Assembly: GCA_022843625.1 (NCBI GenBank)
Contig: JALHNH010000052.1
Span: 1-45,108, forward strand
DNA from: Bryobacter sp.
GTDB taxonomy: Bacteria > Acidobacteriota > Terriglobia > Bryobacterales > Bryobacteraceae
DNA length: 45,108 nt
Direction: 5' to 3'
In this document: one piece after another, positions 8,308 through 17,694 of the stretch
Position numbering within the stretch: position 1 is the first letter of the stretch
Layout: each line of letters starts with the position of its first letter
Program-made: the position numbers and the translations under genes
Notes under the pieces: model-generated
The model's database searches: none
Seen by the model: the letters and a program-made list of their open reading frames with translations, nothing else
What the model was told of the DNA's origin: nothing

Positions 8308-11300
8308 TTAGAAATCGATTCGGAATGCAAGTTGCCCGCTTCGCGCTGGCCGGGCTGAGTTGATCACACCGAAGGTGGGTGCGCCGATGGAACGTCCGGG
8401 CAGGTTGAAGTTGCTTTGATTGAGCAAATTGAAAAATTCTGCACGCAGTTCAGCGCGCCACTTTTCGTGGATCGGGATGCGTTTGGCGAAGGAACTATCG
8501 ATGTTGATCAATCCGGGCCCGTTCATGATTCCGCGCCCTGAGGTTCCAAAGCGAAAGGCCGCAGGGGCGGCAAAAGCGGCTGTGTTGAACCATCGCCCCA
8601 GGGTCCGTTCGCCTGCAGCCAGCCTCGGCTGGCCGACGATGTCTGCGCGATTGGCGCCCGGATTAAAGGAGTTGGTCGCGTTGGCAAGACTAAAGACGGT
8701 GAATGTGGGCCCGGACTGAAGACTGCCGATCATCCCCACCCGCCAACCACCGAAGGCTCTGGTCAACCAACCTCTGTCTTTAAGAAATGGCAAATCGTAG
8801 ACACCGCTCAGAACCGCGCGGTGGCGAATGTCGCTGCCCGACGGCCCTTTGTCCAGCTTCCGGTTGTAGAAGTTCATGTAGGAGCCAGAATCGCCGATCT
8901 CGGTGAAAGATTCGACATCATCGAGAAACCGGGAGAAGGTATAGTGCGCGAGTAGCGACAAGCCAGCCTGGTAGCGGCGTTCGACCTTGACGAACCCGCC
9001 GTGATAGGAGGAGCCTCCGAGGGCGGGATTGATAATGGTCACGTTAGTGAACTGCGGGAATGGACGGCGCGACTGAGCATTGCCCGGGCCCATCAGATCC
9101 GGCGGCACCTGATTGATCGAAAGGTCGGGAGCGGTCAATTTTCGACTCTGGTTGCCTATATAGCTGACTTCAATCAGCAGGTTTGGTACCAGTTCGTGCT
9201 GAACATCGAGGTTGTACTGATAAGAGACGGGAACAGCCCGGTTACGCTCGAAGAAGGTGACGGCGGTGTTTGTCGCCGATCCGGGTGGGACTGCGCCGAA
9301 GCCAGCTCCCAGTTGTTCGACCGGCACACGACTGATCGCCGGGAATCCACTGCGCATGGTCATGGCAGAGGCAACACCGATTTGCGGTGTTGCAATCCGT
9401 AGATCAGTGGAAAAGCCGAGAGCTGCTGCGGTGCCTACGATCGAGTTGACCGCAGCTCCGTAAATCAAGCCACCGCCGCCGCGAATCACTGTACGCGGAA
9501 GGGCGTTCCAGGCAAAGCCGACACGTGGGCCAATGTTGTTGAGATCCATATCGAAGGCCGTACGCGGCACACCGTTGCGCCCGGCGAAAGTGATGACGCC
9601 GGGCGTTCTCGAAACGGGATTGATCGCCGTTGTGTCGAAGGCGTTCATGCGGTTGTTGTCTTCGGTTCGCGGCGCGGTTGCCTCCCAGCGGAGGCCGAGG
9701 TTCAGTGTCAACTTATCCGTGATACGGTAATCGTCTTGCACGTATAGTCCCCAGTAAGACGCGCGGGACAGGATCGGATCGGGTCGGATCGTGTTCGCCG
9801 AATCGACCTCACCCAAAAGGAAAGTAGCAAATGCGTTACCGGTATTAGCGGCCCCTGGACGAGCCGTTAGCAGGGGACCGAAACTGAAATTTCCGCTCGA
9901 CGATGTATCGGTGTCGTCATTGAAGACCCCGATGCGGCCCTCCATGCCGAATTTGATCGCATGACGTCCTCGATACCAGGAGATCGATTCCTGAATCTGA
10001 TAATCCAGCAATGGATTCGAATAACGAAATGGTGCTCCGCCGAGCCCTTGAAAACCAGCCACGCCAATTATCGGAAACGCCGCCCCCGAAACGCCGCGCA
10101 AACCGAGTTGGCCTGCGATACCCTCATTCAGACCATAGCGGTAGTTGGCGAACTCGCGGCGCACCAACCCGAAACGAAAATCGCTCAGCAGATTGGGCCG
10201 GATGTTCCAGGCCCAGGAACCGAGGATGTTGTCGGTCCGCTGGTCTGTGAGGCTGGCGATTGTATCCGCCTCAGGCTTGGCAGTAATTCCGGGAGTGCTC
10301 TGCGCGGATCCCGCGTAGAAATAGCGAACCATGACTTGATTCGTGCTGTTGATCTGGTGATCGCCACGCGTGACGATGATGTTCCGGTCGAGCGAGGGCC
10401 GCGTGTTGAGCGTGAAATTGTTGGCACCCGTAATCGTGCCCGCTCTGTTCGGTGTAGGCCAGAACGAAGCTATGTTGCGTGACACCAGATCGAGCCTCGC
10501 CGCTGGGATGACATTGTTCGGGAAGGGCAGCCGTGAACTTCCCTCTGTGGTTGCGGGATCGAAAATGAGAAGCTGTGCCCCTTGCGCATTAAAGGTCTGC
10601 GAAAAGTCGCCCGAGCGCTGTAGCGCTGTAGGCACAGTCCACTGCGCGGTTCCACCAGTCACCTGCTGCGTTCTTTCGTACGTGGCAAAAAAGTGCGTGC
10701 GATCGCGCCGGATTGGGCCGCCCAGCGATCCGCCAAACTGGTTCTGACGAAACTTCGGGCGGGTATCCGCAAAGAAGTTGCGCGCATCAAGCGACTCGTT
10801 CCGGAAATATTCAAACAGATTCCCATGCCATTGATTGGTGCCCGACCGTGTGGCAAGCGTGATGACTCCGCTTTGCGATTGTCCGTATTCTGCGGAGTAA
10901 CTATTGGAAAGTACTCGAAACTCCTGCATCGCGTCCAAAGGCAATGGAACTTGGCTTTGATTTACTGCAAGTCCAACCGTGTTGGTGTGGTTCCCTCCGT
11001 CCAGTGTGAACTGCTGATTGCGCGTTCGCCCGCCGGCAACAGTGAAGACCGGAATGTCTCCTGAGACGTTCTGAATGGAAGCACCGGGAATCAAAGCCAG
11101 GAGGGCCGTCGACGTGCGGTTGGGCATAGGCATGCCTTCGATCATGTTGCGCTCGACAAGTTGCCCAATCGTAGATGATTGTGATTCGAGCACCGGCGAG
11201 GTTGCGGTGACGTCGATCGTCTGGCGCATGTCCCCAACTTGAAGCGTCAAGTCGATTTGCAGTGTCTGGCTGATCTGGACCGTAATCCCACTACGGACAA

Positions 11301-11550
11301 GCTTTTGAAATCCCTGAGCCGCGACTTCGATCTTGTAAGACCCTGGAATCAGGCCGCTGACCCGGTACAGGCCAACGCTGTTGCTCTGTGCTGAAAAAGA
11401 AACACCAGAATCGAGATTCACGATAGTTAGTGAAGCGCTGGGAATTGCTGCTCCAGTACCGTCTTTCAACGAGCCCGTCAGGGTGCTTGTGGTGGTCTGT
11501 CCGAACAAGGTGGTCAGGCTTAAGACAAATAGTAGGCCCAAAGATCGCAT
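8308..11550 (-). CDS. Oar-like TonB-dependent receptor
   Basis: This 1080-residue outer-membrane protein starts with a signal peptide (residues 1-18, ending LFGQ). A carboxypeptidase-regulatory-like domain follows (about 25-105: TLTGSLKDGTGAAIPSASL to YRVSGLIPGSYKIEV). Then come a plug domain with VPLPLDAMQEFRVLSN and a long beta-barrel that ends in an aromatic residue (LAFRIDF). This is the Oar-like receptor type that is expanded in Acidobacteriota. The frame is open to 11571, but an excellent ribosome site AGGAGG lies 6 bases before the ATG at 11550. The sulfatase gene follows after one base, so receptor and enzyme form a two-gene uptake and degradation unit. The ligand is unknown. Confidence 0.93.
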   Translation of the reverse strand: MRSLGLLFVLSLTTLFGQTTTSTLTGSLKDGTGAAIPSASLTIVNLDSGVSFSAQSNSVGLYRVSGLIPGSYKIEVAAQGFQKLVRSGITVQISQTLQIDLTLQVGDMRQTIDVTATSPVLESQSSTIGQLVERNMIEGMPMPNRTSTALLALIPGASIQNVSGDIPVFTVAGGRTRNQQFTLDGGNHTNTVGLAVNQSQVPLPLDAMQEFRVLSNSYSAEYGQSQSGVITLATRSGTNQWHGNLFEYFRNESLDARNFFADTRPKFRQNQFGGSLGGPIRRDRTHFFATYERTQQVTGGTAQWTVPTALQRSGDFSQTFNAQGAQLLIFDPATTEGSSRLPFPNNVIPAARLDLVSRNIASFWPTPNRAGTITGANNFTLNTRPSLDRNIIVTRGDHQINSTNQVMVRYFYAGSAQSTPGITAKPEADTIASLTDQRTDNILGSWAWNIRPNLLSDFRFGLVRREFANYRYGLNEGIAGQLGLRGVSGAAFPIIGVAGFQGLGGAPFRYSNPLLDYQIQESISWYRGRHAIKFGMEGRIGVFNDDTDTSSSGNFSFGPLLTARPGAANTGNAFATFLLGEVDSANTIRPDPILSRASYWGLYVQDDYRITDKLTLNLGLRWEATAPRTEDNNRMNAFDTTAINPVSRTPGVITFAGRNGVPRTAFDMDLNNIGPRVGFAWNALPRTVIRGGGGLIYGAAVNSIVGTAAALGFSTDLRIATPQIGVASAMTMRSGFPAISRVPVEQLGAGFGAVPPGSATNTAVTFFERNRAVPVSYQYNLDVQHELVPNLLIEVSYIGNQSRKLTAPDLSINQVPPDLMGPGNAQSRRPFPQFTNVTIINPALGGSSYHGGFVKVERRYQAGLSLLAHYTFSRFLDDVESFTEIGDSGSYMNFYNRKLDKGPSGSDIRHRAVLSGVYDLPFLKDRGWLTRAFGGWRVGMIGSLQSGPTFTVFSLANATNSFNPGANRADIVGQPRLAAGERTLGRWFNTAAFAAPAAFRFGTSGRGIMNGPGLINIDSSFAKRIPIHEKWRAELRAEFFNLLNQSNFNLPGRSIGAPTFGVINSARPARSGQLAFRIDF

Positions 11551-11670
11551 TGATTCCTCCTGGAAAAGCAATTCTATGCCGAGTTGCCGCTCGAGATTTA
11601 AACGCTACTAAGTTTTCAAAATAAACACAAGCGCTTCAGCTGAAACTTACAGCAGTAGAGTGGTGCGCGC
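11551..11670. promoter_or_regulatory. Upstream region of the TonB receptor/sulfatase pair
   Basis: This gap carries the AGGAGG ribosome site of the receptor gene (minus strand) and an AT-rich stretch. A 10-base palindrome TTCAGCTGAA lies at 11635-11644, next to AAGCGCTT. They could serve as an operator, but I have no second copy to support that. I could not identify a clear -35/-10 pair. Confidence 0.35.
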
Positions 11671-11737
11671 AGGGCAAGCCGCTACCGCCGCTTCTCTCCC
11701 GCAAATCTAACGGCGCAGTCCAAACACAAACAGGCTA
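11671..11737. repeat. Right copy of the duplicated junction, with a ROK gene tail relic
   Basis: The bases at about 11665-11709 read on the plus strand as RAGQAATAASLPQI-stop, nearly the same as the true C-terminus of the ROK kinase (GQAAAAASLPQI). The rest of the kinase gene is absent here. The following bases form the intact 3' end of the PQQ dehydrogenase gene. The stretch is therefore a leftover of an ancestral convergent ROK/PQQ-dehydrogenase junction, now separated from 6711-6776 by the sulfatase and TonB receptor genes. Confidence 0.7.
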
Positions 11738-13329
11738 TTGCCTGCAGATACCGCTACATATTGCTGCCCATTGACGGCATAGGTCATCGGCCCACTGGCG
11801 ATCGCTCCGCCCAGCGAAGTGCGCCACAGTACGGCACCCGTTCGCGCATGAATGGCATAGAAATGCTCCTCACGATTCCCGGCAAAGAGCAGATCCGTTG
11901 CGGTTGTCAGAATCCCGGAATCCGTCACATCAACAAAGTCCAGTTGCCATTTCTTCTCGCCCGTCGCCGCATCCAGCGCCATCACTGCCCCATGCCCCTG
12001 TTCGCGCTTTCTGATGTTGGCCTGTGCACCGCGGCTCAACCCAAAGCTCGAACGTGGATAGCCCCCGAGAAACTTCTGCCCTTCCTTGTAAGTGTCCGCA
12101 GCCTTCACAAACGATGAGAAGCTGTTCTCCCAGGCGGACAAATAGAACATTCCCGTCTTCGGGCTGTAAGAAGGCGAATACCAGTTAGTCGCGCCTTGTA
12201 CACCAGGATAAATCAGAGTCCCTTCCTTGGAAGGCGCCATCCCAGCCACTTTCTTTGGCCGGCCCTTGGCATCAAAGCCGTCCATCCAGGTCACCTTGGT
12301 AAATGGCTTCCCCGTCAGAAACTCACCCGTCTTGCGGTCCAGCACATAGTACAGCCCGTTGCGATTGCCCCACAAAATCACCTGCCGCTTGCGCCCCTGC
12401 ACCTCGATATCGCCCAGAACGGGCACCTGCACTGCGTCATAGTCCAGCTCATCGTGCGGTGTGAATTGATAATGCCATTTCAGCTTGCCCGTATCGGCAT
12501 CCAGGGCCACCACACAATCCGAATAAAGGTTGTCGCCCATTCGCCCGTCGCCATTCCAATCTGGCCCCGGGTTCCCAACACCCCAGTAGGTCAGGTTCGT
12601 CTCGGCGTCATAAGATCCCGTAACCCAGATCGACCCACCACCCGTCTTCCAGGAATCCCCGGCCCAGGTCTCATTGCCAGCTTCACCCGGCCCAGGCACC
12701 GTATAAAATCGCCAGGCTTCCTTACCGGTCTTCGCGTCATAGGCGGCGATGTAACCACGAATCCCATACTCCCCGCCAGCCACACCCACAATCACCTTGT
12801 CCTTCACAATCAGCGGCGCGTGAGTCAGCGAATAACCAGCCTCCGGCCGGTCCACGGCGATATTCCACACCGGCTTTCCGCTCTTGGCATCAACGGCAAT
12901 CAGGTGCCCGTCAATGGTCCCCATATAGAGCAAATCACCCAGAATTGCCAAGCCCCGGTTCACTCTCCCGCAGCACACTCTGCTTTCCTTGGAAGGCGCG
13001 TAATTGTAGGTCCAGAAGATACGTCCCGTTGCCGCGTCTATCGCCACGATATCGTTCGGTGCCTGCACGGTGTAAAGGACCCCGTCGACCACCAGCGGAG
13101 TGGCTTCAAACTTCTCAAACGAAGCCGCCTGAAAGACCCACTTCAATTCAAGATCTTTCACGTTGCCGGGGTGAATTGAGCTAAGCGCACTATGTCGCTG
13201 GCTTAGATTGGTGCCCGAATGCGTCAGCCAGTTCTGCGACTCCCGCTCTGCATTCTTCAGCCGTTCCCAGTTCACCTGAGCCTCAACAACACAAACACTC
13301 AACACGAGCAAAAACAATCTCGATCTCAT
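11707..13329 (-). CDS. PQQ-dependent dehydrogenase, quinoprotein alcohol dehydrogenase type
   Basis: This 540-residue periplasmic beta-propeller enzyme has a signal peptide (residues 1-18, ending VEAQ). Tryptophan-docking repeats such as AIDAATGRIFWTY, AVDAKSGKPVWN and ALDAATGEKKWQLDF are visible. It has the adjacent cysteine pair RVCCGR that is typical of PQQ alcohol dehydrogenases. NPGPDWNGDGR and HDELDYDA fit the cofactor and metal region. The ATG at 13329 overlaps the stop of the upstream cytochrome c gene (ATGA). The frame extends to 13413 but only inside that gene. The enzyme would oxidise an alcohol or sugar and pass electrons to the cytochrome. The substrate is not evident. Confidence 0.92.
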   Translation of the reverse strand: MRSRLFLLVLSVCVVEAQVNWERLKNAERESQNWLTHSGTNLSQRHSALSSIHPGNVKDLELKWVFQAASFEKFEATPLVVDGVLYTVQAPNDIVAIDAATGRIFWTYNYAPSKESRVCCGRVNRGLAILGDLLYMGTIDGHLIAVDAKSGKPVWNIAVDRPEAGYSLTHAPLIVKDKVIVGVAGGEYGIRGYIAAYDAKTGKEAWRFYTVPGPGEAGNETWAGDSWKTGGGSIWVTGSYDAETNLTYWGVGNPGPDWNGDGRMGDNLYSDCVVALDADTGKLKWHYQFTPHDELDYDAVQVPVLGDIEVQGRKRQVILWGNRNGLYYVLDRKTGEFLTGKPFTKVTWMDGFDAKGRPKKVAGMAPSKEGTLIYPGVQGATNWYSPSYSPKTGMFYLSAWENSFSSFVKAADTYKEGQKFLGGYPRSSFGLSRGAQANIRKREQGHGAVMALDAATGEKKWQLDFVDVTDSGILTTATDLLFAGNREEHFYAIHARTGAVLWRTSLGGAIASGPMTYAVNGQQYVAVSAGNSLFVFGLRR

Positions 13330-14090
13330 TGCACACCCTTTTGTTTTGCCAGATAGGCGATTAGATCCGCCAGTTCCTGGGCATCGAACTTTCCGCGATA
13401 AGCAGGCATCCACGACCGCGTCGGGCCCTCTTCTTTTACATCGTTCCGGTTGATTGATAGCAACGATCCTTCCTGATCTACTAACTGCAAGCTATAGGTG
13501 TCCTGATTCACCAACAGCCCTGACAAAGTAGCGCCAGACTTTCGTACAACTCGCACCGGTCGTGTACCAAGCGGATATTGTTCATCCGCGTCGAGGATGG
13601 CTGTCTCGATATCGATAGGTCGCAACAGATGCCCGGTATCGCTCAGGTCTGGTCCCGATCGTCCCCCTTTGCCAAAAATTCGATGACACCCGGCACACTC
13701 GCCTTTACCCTCAAAAAGTAGTTGGCCCCGCTCAGCATTCCCCCTTGCGGCGGCAATCGATTTGCGGCCCTTCACCTCATGCATCGTGCGCAAATAAGCC
13801 ACAATCATGGTGGCCCGTGCACTCGAAGTATTGGTTGATGGCATCCCCGTTCCAGGCAACCCATTGATGATGATCCTTACCAGATCCTCGTCATTCTTGG
13901 AGATCTTGAACTTCCCGCGCCCAAGGTCAATCCCCGATACGGTCGCGCCATCACCGCCATGGCAGCCGACGCAATTCGTTCGATAGAACTGCCCGCCTGC
14001 CGCAATATCAGCTTGCGTATAGCTGTGCTCCTGTCCGCAGACAAGGCCAATAAGCGCCAGCAAGAGAAGAACCAGTCGATTCATCAACAT
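13326..14090 (-). CDS. Dihaem cytochrome c
   Basis: This 254-residue secreted protein has a signal peptide (ending VCGQ) and two CXXCH haem sites: CVGCH in the first half and CAGCH in the second. Each is followed by methionine candidates (GTGMPS and WMPAYRG). The two cytochrome domains are separated by a short linker, and a domain of about 50 residues (VRKSGATLSGLLVNQDTYSLQL) resembles the insert found in Planctomycete/Acidobacteria haem-binding domains. Start could be ATG 14090 or 14084. It is coupled by overlap to the PQQ dehydrogenase and is very likely its electron acceptor. The amidohydrolase gene lies 12 bases upstream. Confidence 0.92.
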   Translation of the reverse strand: MLMNRLVLLLLALIGLVCGQEHSYTQADIAAGGQFYRTNCVGCHGGDGATVSGIDLGRGKFKISKNDEDLVRIIINGLPGTGMPSTNTSSARATMIVAYLRTMHEVKGRKSIAAARGNAERGQLLFEGKGECAGCHRIFGKGGRSGPDLSDTGHLLRPIDIETAILDADEQYPLGTRPVRVVRKSGATLSGLLVNQDTYSLQLVDQEGSLLSINRNDVKEEGPTRSWMPAYRGKFDAQELADLIAYLAKQKGVQ

Positions 14091-14102
14091 TGTGCAATGG
14101 TA

Positions 14103-15398
14103 TCAGCGATGGTTCCGCGCCGAAATCCTGGCCAGGCCCGCCTGTATCTCGCTGGCGGCCATCCACTTCCCTCGCACCAGCACTCCCGCAATCCGCGAGT
14201 AATTTCCCACGTCCTCCAGTGGGTTTGCGTCCAGCAACACCGCATCTCCGCGCTGCCCTGCCGCAATCGTCCCAAACGCATCTTTCGCCTTCAGATATTC
14301 GCCAACTCTCACCGTCCCCGACCGCAATATCTCATAAGGCTTCATCCCCGCCTCGGCCATTGACTTCATTTCCCGATGTATGGAAAATCCAGGAACACTA
14401 AACTGCTGCGGCGAATCTGTCCCCAACAAAATCTTCACTCCCTGCGCATTCATCACTTTCAGCAACCGCTTGCGATCAGCGGCAATCCGTTGCGCTTTCA
14501 CGCGCGAAAATTGCGGCGTCGATTGCCGCCCGTCAAATGCTTCTGTCCATTGCTTCACAATGTCACGCGGCATGAACTTCAATTCCGGAAACGCCCGCAA
14601 CGCTGCCGCATCCGGAGCTCCGATAATTGTTTCCCAAAGCACCATCGTCGGTACTACCCACGCCCCTGCCTCTTTCGTTTTCTTCGCGAGATCCACCAAT
14701 TGCGCATCCGTTATCGGAGACCCCAGCTTGTCCAGATACTCGATGTAACCATCGAGGTGATCAATCGTTTCCTGCTTCTGCTCCAGTGCATGCAGGATCC
14801 CTACCTCCGCCGGAACATGCCCCGAAAACGAAATCCCCACCTCGCGAGCTGTCTTCGCCAGCGCATCATAACTCTCGCGGGACACCCCCGGATGGATCTT
14901 CAACAAGTCCCACCCTTCCGCCTTCTGCTGCCTTACTCTCTCCGCCGCCTGCACCGGATTCTTCACGGTTGCTCCACTAAAACTGGGGCCCGCAAGATAA
15001 AGGGTCGGCGCAACAATCTCGTTCCTCCTGGCCTTCTCGCGAAAATCGAGCTGCCCGGCATGTCCCAGCATCCCGCGAACCGTCGTGATTCCGTTGGCCA
15101 CATATAAATAGAGGACATCGTCAATGTAAGACTGCGGCGCCGACGGCGGAGGAATGTGCCCGTGCATCTCACTCAAGGCCGGCATCAGATACTTCCCTCG
15201 GCCATCAATTCGAGTGGCACCGGCCGGAACCTTCAATTTCCCCGAGGGGCCTACCTCCACAAAGCGCCCGTCCTTGGAGCGAACCGAGTAATCCTTCAGC
15301 ACCACCTCACGCGTCATCGGGATCAGGTTCACATGTTCAAAAACAATCTCTTGCGCACCAGCCACCAACACCACAACGAATCCAAGCAAAGCTTTCAT
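14103..15398 (-). CDS. Secreted metal-dependent amidohydrolase
   Basis: This 431-residue amidohydrolase has a signal peptide (residues 1-15). The HGH metal motif is present (SEMHGH), as is a lysine in LLKIHPG that may be carbamylated. Histidines in SGHVPAE and TIDHLDG and the metal-binding aspartate in LGTDSP complete the site. The pattern matches the imidazolonepropionase/prolidase-like group (Amidohydro_1), found as secreted enzymes in Acidobacteriota. The real substrate is unknown. It is the first gene of a three-gene minus-strand group with cytochrome c and PQQ dehydrogenase, and its start faces the esterase gene at 15444. Confidence 0.88.
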   Translation of the reverse strand: MKALLGFVVVLVAGAQEIVFEHVNLIPMTREVVLKDYSVRSKDGRFVEVGPSGKLKVPAGATRIDGRGKYLMPALSEMHGHIPPPSAPQSYIDDVLYLYVANGITTVRGMLGHAGQLDFREKARRNEIVAPTLYLAGPSFSGATVKNPVQAAERVRQQKAEGWDLLKIHPGVSRESYDALAKTAREVGISFSGHVPAEVGILHALEQKQETIDHLDGYIEYLDKLGSPITDAQLVDLAKKTKEAGAWVVPTMVLWETIIGAPDAAALRAFPELKFMPRDIVKQWTEAFDGRQSTPQFSRVKAQRIAADRKRLLKVMNAQGVKILLGTDSPQQFSVPGFSIHREMKSMAEAGMKPYEILRSGTVRVGEYLKAKDAFGTIAAGQRGDAVLLDANPLEDVGNYSRIAGVLVRGKWMAASEIQAGLARISARNHR

Positions 15399-15443
15399 AA
15401 AGGGGATCTCCAGTTCGCTCTCATCTTATCCACAACACGCGAT

Positions 15444-16760
15444 ATGGTAAAGGTTCAACTCATGCTGCAATTCGTCATCCTCTCCCTTCTTGCACTCCCG
15501 CTAGTTGCCCAGGACCGCATCGGTACCGTTCAGGTGCGCGTGTCTACCGATCACACAGATTGGCGCTACCAGCCCGGTCAACCCGTCCGCTTCCGCATCC
15601 TTGCAGTCCAGGACGGTCAACCAGTCAGCGGGCTCAAAGTCACTTACAAAATCGGCCCCGAGATGATGCCTGCAAAGATTGACCAGTCTGCAACCTCGAC
15701 GGCCGATGGCATCACTGTCGACGCGGGCACCATGACCGAACCTGGCTTCCTCCGCTGCATCGCCACTGTCGAACTTAACGGCAAGACCTACCGGGGCCTC
15801 GCCACTGCAGCCTTCCAGCCAGAAGCCATCCAGCCTACCCAACAGGACCCCGCCGACTTCGATCAGTTCTGGGCCGCAGGTAAAGCCGCCCTTGCCAAAT
15901 TGCCCATCGATGCCAAACTCACCCCACTGCCGGAATACGGCAATGCCGCCGCCGACTGCTTCCACCTCAATCTGCAGAACGTCGGCATGAACACGGCACC
16001 CTCTCGCTTCTATGGTGTCTTGTGCGAACCCAAAGCCCCTGGTAAATATCCCGCTCTCCTCAGCGTCCCCGGTGCTGGGGTCCGTCCCTACCGGGGGATG
16101 GCCGAGATGGCCGCCAAAGGTATCATCACCCTTCAAGTCGGAATCCACGGCATCCCCGTCACCATGGAGCAATCTGTTTATGACTCTCTCGGTGCCGGAG
16201 CTCTTTCAAATTACAACGCCTTCGGCCTCGACAGCCGTGACCGTTACTATTACCGTCGCGTCTATCTTGGCTGCGTGCGCGCGAACGACTTCCTCACCAG
16301 CCACCCCAGGTGGGACGGAGCAAACCTTGCCGTCACCGGCGGCAGCCAGGGCGGAGCCCTCTCCATAGTCACTGCCGCGCTCGACCCGCGAGTCAAGGGC
16401 CTCGCCGCCTACTACCCCGCACTCGCCGATGTCACCGGATATCTGCAGAATCGCGCCGGAGGCTGGCCTCATATGTTCCGCATGACAGAAGGCCCGCTGG
16501 CCCACCGCTCACCAGAAAAGATTGAAACCTCCCGCTACTACGACGTAGTCAATTTCGCTCGCCGTCTCGAGGTCCCCGGCCTCTATTCCTGGGGCTACAA
16601 CGATGAGACCTGCCCGCCAACCTCGATGTATTCCGCCTACAACGTAATCCCGGCGCAAAAGAAACTCCTCCTCGCCCTCGAAACCGGTCATAACAACATC
16701 CCCGAGCAGGTTGCGGAAGTCCAATCCTGGCTCTTGGCATTCTTGAAACGCGGTCAATAG
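15444..16760 (+). CDS. CE7-type acetylxylan esterase (cephalosporin-C deacetylase family)
   Basis: This 438-residue exported alpha/beta hydrolase has the CE7 signature set: nucleophile elbow GGSQGG, acid region SWGYNDETCPPTSMY and a histidine near the C-terminus in TGHNNIPEQ. An N-terminal Ig-like segment (about residues 22-115) precedes the catalytic domain, as in other Bacteroidetes and Acidobacteria members. Known members deacetylate acetylated sugars. The start could be the ATG at 15444 or at 15462, both in front of the hydrophobic signal LQFVILSLLALPLVAQ. The long open frame upstream to 15156 is antisense to the amidohydrolase gene. The lactonase follows after 7 bases. Confidence 0.88.
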   Translation: MVKVQLMLQFVILSLLALPLVAQDRIGTVQVRVSTDHTDWRYQPGQPVRFRILAVQDGQPVSGLKVTYKIGPEMMPAKIDQSATSTADGITVDAGTMTEPGFLRCIATVELNGKTYRGLATAAFQPEAIQPTQQDPADFDQFWAAGKAALAKLPIDAKLTPLPEYGNAAADCFHLNLQNVGMNTAPSRFYGVLCEPKAPGKYPALLSVPGAGVRPYRGMAEMAAKGIITLQVGIHGIPVTMEQSVYDSLGAGALSNYNAFGLDSRDRYYYRRVYLGCVRANDFLTSHPRWDGANLAVTGGSQGGALSIVTAALDPRVKGLAAYYPALADVTGYLQNRAGGWPHMFRMTEGPLAHRSPEKIETSRYYDVVNFARRLEVPGLYSWGYNDETCPPTSMYSAYNVIPAQKKLLLALETGHNNIPEQVAEVQSWLLAFLKRGQ

Positions 16761-16767
16761 GATAACG

Positions 16768-17694
16768 ATGCTTTTTCTAATTGCGGCAATGGCAATAGCC
16801 GGTGTCATCACAGAAGACGGCGCGAAACTGCTCAAAGCCAGCGAAGCCGGAGGCAGCGAAGGCCCCGTCTGGGACGGCAAAGGCAATCTCTACTTCACGG
16901 GCAAAGGCCGCATCTTCAAACTCCACTCCAGTGGCCAGACTCAGGTCTTCCGCGAGTCCTCCGGCGGTGCCAACGGTCTCCTCTTCGACAAGCAGGGCCG
17001 CCTCATCGTATGCGAAGCTGCCAACCGCCGCGTCACCAGAACAGAACCCGATGGCACCATCACCGTCCTGGCAGAGTCCTTCGAAGGCAGGAAATTCAAC
17101 TCCCCCAACGACCTCTCCATCGACAGCAAAGGCCGCATCTACTTCACTGACCCACGTTACGGCAGTCGCGACAGCATGGAGATGACAGTCGAAGGAGTCT
17201 ATCGAATCGACGCCCCAGGCCAGGTCACTCGGGTTTTGGGCCGCGACCTCGTAGACCGCCCCAACGGCATCCTCGTCTCCCCTCGCGATCGCTACCTCTA
17301 CGTCGCCGACAACAATAACAACAACCCGGGTGCCGCAAGAAAACTTTGGCGCTTTAACTTGCGTCCCGATGGCTCAGTCAACGAACGCAGCCGCAAGCTA
17401 ATCCACGACTGGGGCGACAGCCGCGGCCCCGATGGTTTGGAGATGGACGCCAAAGGCCGCCTCTTCGTTGCCGGAGGTTTAAGCCAATCCCACCCACCAC
17501 ACGAAACCAACACCAAAAAAGGAGGCGTCTACGTCCTCTCACCCGAAGGTAAACTCCTCGAGTTTATCCCTGTCCCACTCGACGAGGTAACGAATGTTGC
17601 CTTCGGCGGAGCCGATATGCGTACCCTCTACGTCAGCGCAGGAGGCACCATCTGGAGCATCCGCGTCAGGACACCCGGCCTCAAACCCAACTAA
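16768..17694 (+). CDS. SMP-30/gluconolactonase family protein
   Basis: This 308-residue six-bladed propeller has the SMP-30 metal site. The glutamate is in GGSEGPVWD, the asparagine in FNSPNDLSID, a second asparagine in RPNGILVS and the aspartate in GPDGLEMD. A short hydrophobic N-terminus suggests secretion. Family members hydrolyse sugar lactones. This would follow naturally after the PQQ dehydrogenase type of oxidation, although that gene is on the other strand. It is 7 bases after the esterase gene. Its TAA overlaps the stop of the convergent amidohydrolase by two bases. Confidence 0.9.
   Translation: MLFLIAAMAIAGVITEDGAKLLKASEAGGSEGPVWDGKGNLYFTGKGRIFKLHSSGQTQVFRESSGGANGLLFDKQGRLIVCEAANRRVTRTEPDGTITVLAESFEGRKFNSPNDLSIDSKGRIYFTDPRYGSRDSMEMTVEGVYRIDAPGQVTRVLGRDLVDRPNGILVSPRDRYLYVADNNNNNPGAARKLWRFNLRPDGSVNERSRKLIHDWGDSRGPDGLEMDAKGRLFVAGGLSQSHPPHETNTKKGGVYVLSPEGKLLEFIPVPLDEVTNVAFGGADMRTLYVSAGGTIWSIRVRTPGLKPN

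Noticed and set aside
12196..13179. 327-codon open frame on the plus strand
   Set aside because: It lies antisense within the PQQ dehydrogenase gene. Its histidine/proline-rich translation is typical of a shadow frame.
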